In this document: positions 59,622 through 64,000 of the stretch, in pieces
Layout: each line of letters opens with the position of its first letter
Position numbering within the stretch: position 1 is the first letter of the stretch
Assembly (NCBI RefSeq): GCF_029784135.1
Contig: NC_073745.1
Location: forward strand, 275,568,166 to 275,632,165
Direction of reading: 5' to 3'
Source: Toxorhynchites rutilus septentrionalis
Lineage: Eukaryota; Arthropoda; Insecta; Diptera; Culicidae
Length of the DNA stretch: 64,000 nucleotides
The notes under the pieces: generated by a model
Database searches by the model: none
Seen by the model: the letters and a program-made list of their open reading frames with translations, nothing else
Told to the model about the DNA's origin: nothing
Program-made: the position numbers and the translations under genes

Positions 59622-60370
59622 TAGAGGTGTGCAAATCAGCTCATCATGATGAACAGCTCTGATCATATCAGCTCATCTAAATGAGCTGTTCTTTATGAAC
59701 AGCTCTTCAGCTCAGTTGTCAGTGCCGACTTTCAATTTGGGTCCCAAACTCGATAGCCACGAAGCCAGTTTGAAAATGTTAAAATTCAAATGAAATTTTT
59801 CACACCATATTAATAATTACTTGAAACACGTATTCCAGACTATTATTTACAACAGACTCGGCGAGTACAACATTTCCGACATTTTTACTGAGGCTTTACA
59901 TTACAATAGAAAGTTTTCTTCAAAAAAAAAAAATCTTATGAGATTTTTGCACCGCCTGCAAACAAAGTGTTTTTCATTGAAATAGAATACTCATTTGATA
60001 CACAGAAGTTAATTTTCATTAATAATTTGAATTTTAAAAACGTGTTCATTCTGCCCGAGAGCCAATTATTATTTTTGGCGCCCCCTAAACTGGTAAACAA
60101 AGCTCAATGCCGTCAACGCGAATATAACAGTTGAAAAGACGAGGGACAAATGAAACTAAACTGATGTCTTAACACGAAGAGTGAGAGACGGTCAGTTCAT
60201 TTGAATCTTACAGCTCACACACTCTCTTCAATTCTACAGCTCTTTTCTCTCCTTCATCATCATCAAAGTGAGCTGAAGAGCTGTTTGATTTTTTTTGCGA
60301 GCTGTTCGCGTCAACTCACTTCAAAGAGTCGATTCTTCGGAACAGCTCATTAGCGGATGGCATATCTCTA
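59622..60370. mobile_element. hAT-like MITE, 749 bp, with 8-bp target duplication
   Basis: CTACTCTC is duplicated at 59614-59621 and 60371-60378. Ends are TAGAGGTGTGCAAATCAGCT and, inverted, TAGAGATATGCCATCCGCTA. GAGCTG/CAGCTC words are repeated many times near both ends. No transposase. Removing it rejoins the right arm of the H3 inverted repeat, so this insertion is the youngest event at the locus. Confidence 0.87.
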
Positions 60371-60397
60371 CTACTCTCGCACCGTGAGGACTCGTTT

Positions 60398-60755
60398 GTG
60401 TGGGACCAAGCACACAGCTCGTTAGTCTTTCGGTGGTAAGGCACCACGAAAGCAGCTCGGATAAGTGCACCAGCTACTGGGAGTGTGACCACATCGCTAT
60501 CAACCGGGAACTTTGCGTGAAATTCGTCGCTATCAGAAGTCGACCGAATTGCTGATCCGCAATCTACCTTTGCAGCATTTGATTCGTGGAATTGCTCAGG
60601 ACTTCAAAACCGACTTGCGCTTCCAAAGTTCCGCGGTTATGACACTGCAGGAGGCCTATTCGAAGATACCAATTTGTGTGCTATCCATGCAAAACGCGTC
60701 ACATCATGCCCAACGACATCCAGCTGGCCTATCGTATCCGTGGAGAGCGTGCTAT
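60398..60755 (+). pseudogene. Histone H3 pseudogene, right arm
   Basis: Mirror copy of the left-arm pseudogene. It reads TKHTAR and KAPRKQL (degenerate tail), APAT, PHRYQPG, then [19 protein letters not shown] sequence from 60513 ([20 protein letters not shown]) to [16 protein letters not shown], a frameshift, [14 protein letters not shown], another frameshift, and [15 protein letters not shown] at the C-terminus. It is slightly closer to real H3 than the left copy. Deletions relative to H3 are shared by both copies (for example around GGVKKP and after LQEA), so they pre-date the inverted duplication. Confidence 0.93.
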
Positions 60756-60777
60756 ATTAGCTTAGCATATAATCAAG

Positions 60778-60793
60778 GGCTCTTTTCAGGGCT
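60778..60793 (+). terminator. Replication-dependent histone 3' stem-loop
   Basis: GGCTCTTTTCAGGGCT lies about 25 nt after the H3 C-terminus. It matches the metazoan histone mRNA 3' stem-loop GGYYCTTTTCAGRRCC, with G-T or mismatch changes in the right stem. A purine-rich segment (GATGGATAAGAGTTCAGAAA) follows, where a histone downstream element would lie. Its survival points to capture of genomic DNA, not of polyadenylated cDNA. Confidence 0.7.
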
Positions 60794-61739
60794 CCAAATT
60801 TGATGGATAAGAGTTCAGAAAAGTTTTTTGCAGGCCGAACTGAAATGAGCATTTAGCGAAAATCGTGGTGTCAATGATAATTCGATACCGATAGGATACC
60901 GATGGATATGGATTTGATAATGAAGAATATGAAATACATGACATTATGTAGTGAATATTTCCCCATATCGAAGAAATCACTTTGATGAAACTGCATTATA
61001 AAATTATTTGTGTACGAATGCCGCAATCGATAGTCGACTCTAATTTGCGCTGGGTAATTTACTCGGAGGACTCGATTCCTCCTTTGAGCAATAATAATCT
61101 CTTTCTGGCAAAACGAAGTGGTATGAATCACATTATTCGAAAGATAAAATGAAGATGTTTTCTGCCAATTTTCTTCAACCTCCAAACATCTCTTTCTCCC
61201 GTTTGTCGTTTATGCGTTCGCTAATCCTTTCTCACATCACACATTTCTCATTTGAGAAATGGTTGAGTAAACATCGTTTGCCAGTGCGCGTAGAGCGGGA
61301 ATTCCTCAAGATTCATTGCACCTCTAATAAATTGCCGAAAGACGTGGTCTTACTTTGATTGCACTTGATTGAAAAATCCAAAACGAAATGTATTTGGTCG
61401 CAGCATTATATGAGTAGGAAGCAAATAATTACTCGAAAATTACATGATTTTGGCGATGTGAAAATTTTTCCGTTTTTCATGTTATGCATCCAATATTGGA
61501 TACGAAAATTATCTGCTGATGGGGAAAATAATAGAAGCTTTCCTGTCAATTGCGATTGATTGAAAAATCACAAAACTAAATGTATTTGGTTGCAGTGTTG
61601 TATAGATAGAAAACATTAAATAAACTCTTTCGCATGAATGTATTTTTCAATTCCCAGGGGAACTGGTAGATTATTTTTCAGCAACGATGATAGCAACGAG
61701 AGTTCCGCGCGTGTATGTGTGTGTGTGGCGGCTGCTCCG

Positions 61740-61882
61740 ATGTTTCATGCGGAACCGTGGCATCAGTCTCCTCCTGACGCTTTCATGATAAACGAAATTA
61801 GCTTCACAACAACAGCGACAACATGCTCCAATCGCTGTTCCATCATAACTGAGTGGGTTTACGAGCGGCGCTCGCTTATATA
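61740..61882 (-). pseudogene. H1-type promoter with nearly deleted H1 remnant (E8)
   Basis: TATATAAGC from 61882 and initiator TCAGT with A at 61850: the same 32-nt spacing as in E2 and E5. The transcribed leader (GAACAGCG-like, ACATGTTGT-like) is kept, but the H1 coding part is reduced to a few dozen bases ending near GGTTCCGC. Confidence 0.55.
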
Positions 61883-62187
61883 CCGATTGGTGATTTCAAT
61901 AGCCTGTTTTGAAAGCAATTTTAAGGCTATTGAAACAAGTTTTTGGATGAAAAAGTAACAAGTATACAACGCGTAGACATTTTATCTTTCGGATGAAGTG
62001 TTTATCATACCATTTCGTTCAGTTGTTTAGGAGCTATTAACGCTCAAAATCTCGGTCTCCGGCGTAACGCTTTCGTTTTCGAAACTTTGATTTTACACCC
62101 CGGTATAGAAATGAAAGACGTAGTCCTACGTCAAAATTTATTAATTTTTGTAAAAACTGCACTTTTAACATAAAAAACAAAACAAAA

Positions 62188-62515
62188 ATCGCGGATAGCT
62201 CAATAAAGGACTAAAAATGAAATGCGAACACGAATAACGATATTTCACCATCAATCATATCACCATCAGATATCAATACACAATTCATCAAACTACCCAA
62301 ATCTATGCTCGTGTACACCTGAGAGAGAGAGGAGCCAGCTGAATGACAGATAGTTTGTTTTCTTCTTATTCTTTTTACGAATTCTCATCAAGAAAATTCA
62401 AATCGGACAATTTCAATCAAGCAAGTTGTTGTCATTCATTTATAAGAAAAGTGTTGAAACTTGACGTGAACTTTTGTTTGTGAGATCATTTGTGCGTTTT
62501 TATCCGCGATTTTAT
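62188..62515. mobile_element. Tigger/pogo-type MITE, terminus lost
   Basis: ATCGCGGATAGCTCAATAAA then GGACTAAAAATGAAATGCGA and ATATTTCACCATCAA match the MITE at 31122-31425; the far end TTTTTATCCGCGATTTTA is an inverted copy of the near end. The CAGT terminus is absent. It directly abuts E9. Confidence 0.6.
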
Positions 62516-63260
62516 TTTTGACTTAGGACTACGCCTAACAGGAATATATGGGGGATAAAAATTTGAGCACTTACATGATCAGGAAATAATAAAATATGTA
62601 CCAGGTCAGCCCACATCATGACTTCCAGCAGCATCGGCTCATTCGAACAAGTTTTTTTTTTTACTTTTGATAATTCCGATATAGTTGTCTAAAAGAACTA
62701 TTTCGATGATTTCTAAAAAATATCCGAAATAAGAAGTAAACTGATTTTTATGATTTGCTTACCGGTGGAGTTCTTGTGTGAATTAATGGGTGTTTTGCGC
62801 TCATTTGTGACTTTTTCCGATCGTTCATTCAATTTTCGTGAATTCTTTCATTCTTTAACTGGTTCCAGTTTGATTTATTGCTGCAAGCTCGGTGAATCGA
62901 TTTTTGCAATGTGAGCCATAATTGTATATTCTCCGATACAATTTGAATATGCAGCGTATGTGGAATATACAAAATAAGCGCTAATCTACCAATGAAAAGA
63001 GTCAACATTGATTTCTCCCAGGTTCATTTTGAGGGAATTTTGTTTGTGTCCGATGGAAATAAGAATAGGTTCCATCAAAATGATGCTGTGTCTGCATTCT
63101 TAATAAGCACTCTGCCCTTCCTCACAATACCCACTTCCCGTTTGTTTTTCTCAAGATTCATTGTACCCCTTATAAGTTCTCGAAAGATGTAATTTTACGT
63201 TGATCGCACTTGATCGAAGAAATTACGAAAAGAATGTATTTGAGCGCAGTATTTGATATA

Positions 63261-63280
63261 CTCTTTCTGAAAAGAACTGG
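63261..63280 (-). terminator. Candidate histone stem-loop downstream of H1
   Basis: The minus strand reads CCAGTTCTTTTCAGAAAGAG, 80 nt after the H1 stop. The CTTTTCAG core is exact and the flanks can pair partly. It resembles the histone 3' stem-loop, more weakly than the H3 one. Confidence 0.45.
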
Positions 63281-63358
63281 ATTTGATTTGCTGAAAACAC
63301 TCTCGTGTTGTGCGTTATGTGTGGCGACGGTAGTTTTTAACGAAGCTGCTTCTGATTT

Positions 63359-63575
63359 CTATGGCTTCGGCTTGTATGCAGCGATGCTCGAGGATTTGTT
63401 TGACTTTTGCTTCCGGGCAGCCACACCAGCTCGATGCTGACGCTTTCTTGGTCGCCTTCTTAGCGATACTATTCTTCTCTTCGGTGGACTCCTTTTTGGC
63501 CTTGCTTGAACGTACACGATGCTCCAGTGCCCTTCATTTGCACAAACATGCTCTTGGTGGTGACTCCATTCATCA
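63359..63575 (-). pseudogene. Histone H1 pseudogene, C-terminal half
   Basis: Reading leftward: LMNGVTTKSMFVQMKGTGAS then CTFK, which matches the end of the linker-histone globular domain (G-V-x-x-G-x-L-V-Q-x-K-G-T-G-A-S-G-S-F-K). After one frameshift comes AKKESTEEKNSIAKKATKKA-SAS, and after another AGVAARKQKSNKSSSIAAYK-PKP with a TAG stop (63361-63359): a Lys/Ala/Ser-rich H1 tail. A TATA element lies just upstream (63604), but the N-terminus and most of the winged helix are deleted. It is the copy that identifies the H1 cargo of E2, E5 and E8. Confidence 0.78.
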
Positions 63576-63955
63576 GGATTTCGGAGCTGCTACCTGCTTA
63601 TATACAGATTTTTGTGATTTCAATAGCTTGCTTTCAAAGCAATTTTTGAGCTTTGGAAACAAATTTTTGGATCAATAAGTAACACACATATAACACGTAG
63701 ATATTTTTTCTTTCGAATGAAGCGGTTATCATACCATTTCTTTCAACCGGCAGGTATTATTGCTCAAAATTCTGTTTCTCCAATGTAACACTCTCGTTCT
63801 CGAAGCTTTGAACTTACACCCCGGTATAGAAATGAAAGATGTAGTCCGACGTCAACATTATTTTCTTATAAAATGTCTTGCGAAAAAATATCATGTTAAA
63901 ATTTTCTACATATTCCAATACTTCCCCTTGGTTCACCGTGACTGGTTCGCGCTGA

Positions 63956-64000
63956 CATAAGGGCGATCACAACAAACGCGAGCTGGCTCCTCTCTCTCAG
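63956..64000. mobile_element. Start of an inverted Tigger-type MITE fragment
   Basis: GAGCTGGCTCCTCTCTCTCAG at the window edge is an inverted match to CTGAGAGAGAGAGGAGCCAGCT around 62319-62340 of the neighbouring MITE. It continues outside the window. Confidence 0.45.

Larger units (their letters stand above)
58711..60845. repeat. 2.1-kb long inverted repeat carrying two histone H3 copies
   Basis: Outer ends TTTCAGTT[T/C]GG[T/C]CTG (left) and the inverted equivalent (right). The arms are collinear for about 500 bp: terminus, histone 3' stem-loop region, H3 coding sequence reversed, then CTCACGGTGCGAGA and AGAGTAAGAAATGAACG. The right arm is interrupted after AAGAAATGAACG by the hAT-like MITE at 59622-60370. 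The centre holds a second, 206-bp hairpin. Confidence 0.88.
58089..62134. mobile_element. Element E8: large composite E-family copy with histone cargo
   Basis: Left end CAGGAAGTGGG plus hairpin plus TGACGTAGGACTA as in E2; right end GACGTAGTCCTACGTCAA (62117-62134). The left part repeats the tandem units of E2. At 58711-60845 a 2.1-kb inverted repeat with two H3 pseudogenes is inserted or retained. The right part (61640-62134) has the H1-type promoter and the common 3' end. It could be one element with cargo or two E copies flanking the H3 palindrome. Confidence 0.65.
62518..63855. mobile_element. Element E9: E-family copy with the best H1 remnant
   Basis: Terminal inverted repeats TTGACTTAGGACTACGCCTA (left) and, inverted, TTGACGTCGGACTACATCTT (right), both followed by C/T-A-rich text and TATA..GGGG. 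This copy uses the palindromic end on both sides instead of the CAGGA hairpin end. It carries histone H1 sequence on the minus strand, and shares TCAAGATTCATTG and CGCACTTGAT with E8. Confidence 0.75.

Noticed and set aside
60513..60803. A plus-strand frame reading as a histone H3 C-terminal half
   Set aside because: Not a functional gene: the N-terminal tail is out of frame, internal codons are deleted, and the same lesions occur in the inverted copy.

Overview
The window reads as mosquito genomic DNA, probably Aedes-type. It is AT-rich and packed with nested transposable elements. Mosquito-typical pieces include a mariner-related transposase with 37 residues between its second and third catalytic residues (DD37E), tRNA-derived SINEs, CR1/Jockey- and I-type LINEs, and many small inverted-repeat elements. 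I find no intact host protein-coding gene, rRNA or tRNA gene, CRISPR array or bacterial feature. The species is an inference from transposon content and composition.

Layout. 1-3.9 kb: a minus-strand non-LTR retrotransposon whose ORF2 is open to the window edge and whose ORF1 carries one frameshift. 4-7.4 kb: a Tc1 remnant, a repeat (E1), and a 679-bp element rich in TTTTACGCGG motifs. 7.4-12.3 kb: a foldback element split by a 1.9-kb element (E2), then a piggyBac-like TTAA element that contains another foldback copy. 13.3-14.4 kb: a CCGAACACTT inverted-repeat element with a 411-bp duplication. 17.2 kb: a deleted mariner. 18.4-22.1 kb: a pogo/Tigger element with a decayed spliced transposase gene, inserted in repeat E3; E1 supplies the empty site. 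24-31 kb: LINE debris and several inverted-repeat elements. 31-35 kb: a Tigger-type MITE, a SINE, and a hAT-like element holding E5. 37.9-50.5 kb: E6, SINE and LINE debris, a third foldback copy, the DD37E transposon, E7. 50.5-58 kb: more MITEs, SINE copies and a Tc1 remnant. 58-63.9 kb: E8 and E9, with a 2.1-kb inverted repeat carrying two head-to-head histone H3 pseudogenes and a nested hAT-like MITE.

The most unusual feature is a dispersed family (E1-E9). Its ends carry TGACGTAGGACTA and the palindrome GACGTAGtcCTACGTC, and several copies start with a second hairpin. Copies contain minisatellite-like tandem repeats and captured histone genes: H1 remnants in E2, E5, E8 and E9, and H3 inside E8. 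The remnants keep histone-type features: TATA plus initiator for H1 in three copies, and a 3' stem-loop after one H3 copy. I read this as DNA-level capture and spread of replication-dependent histone genes by a non-autonomous, hairpin-ended element, possibly of the Helentron/HINE type. Capture is supported by the sequence; the transposition class is a hypothesis.

Stretches not listed as features are unique-looking, AT-rich non-coding DNA in which I see no supportable gene. Such long gaps would suit an intron or intergenic region of a large, repeat-expanded genome.
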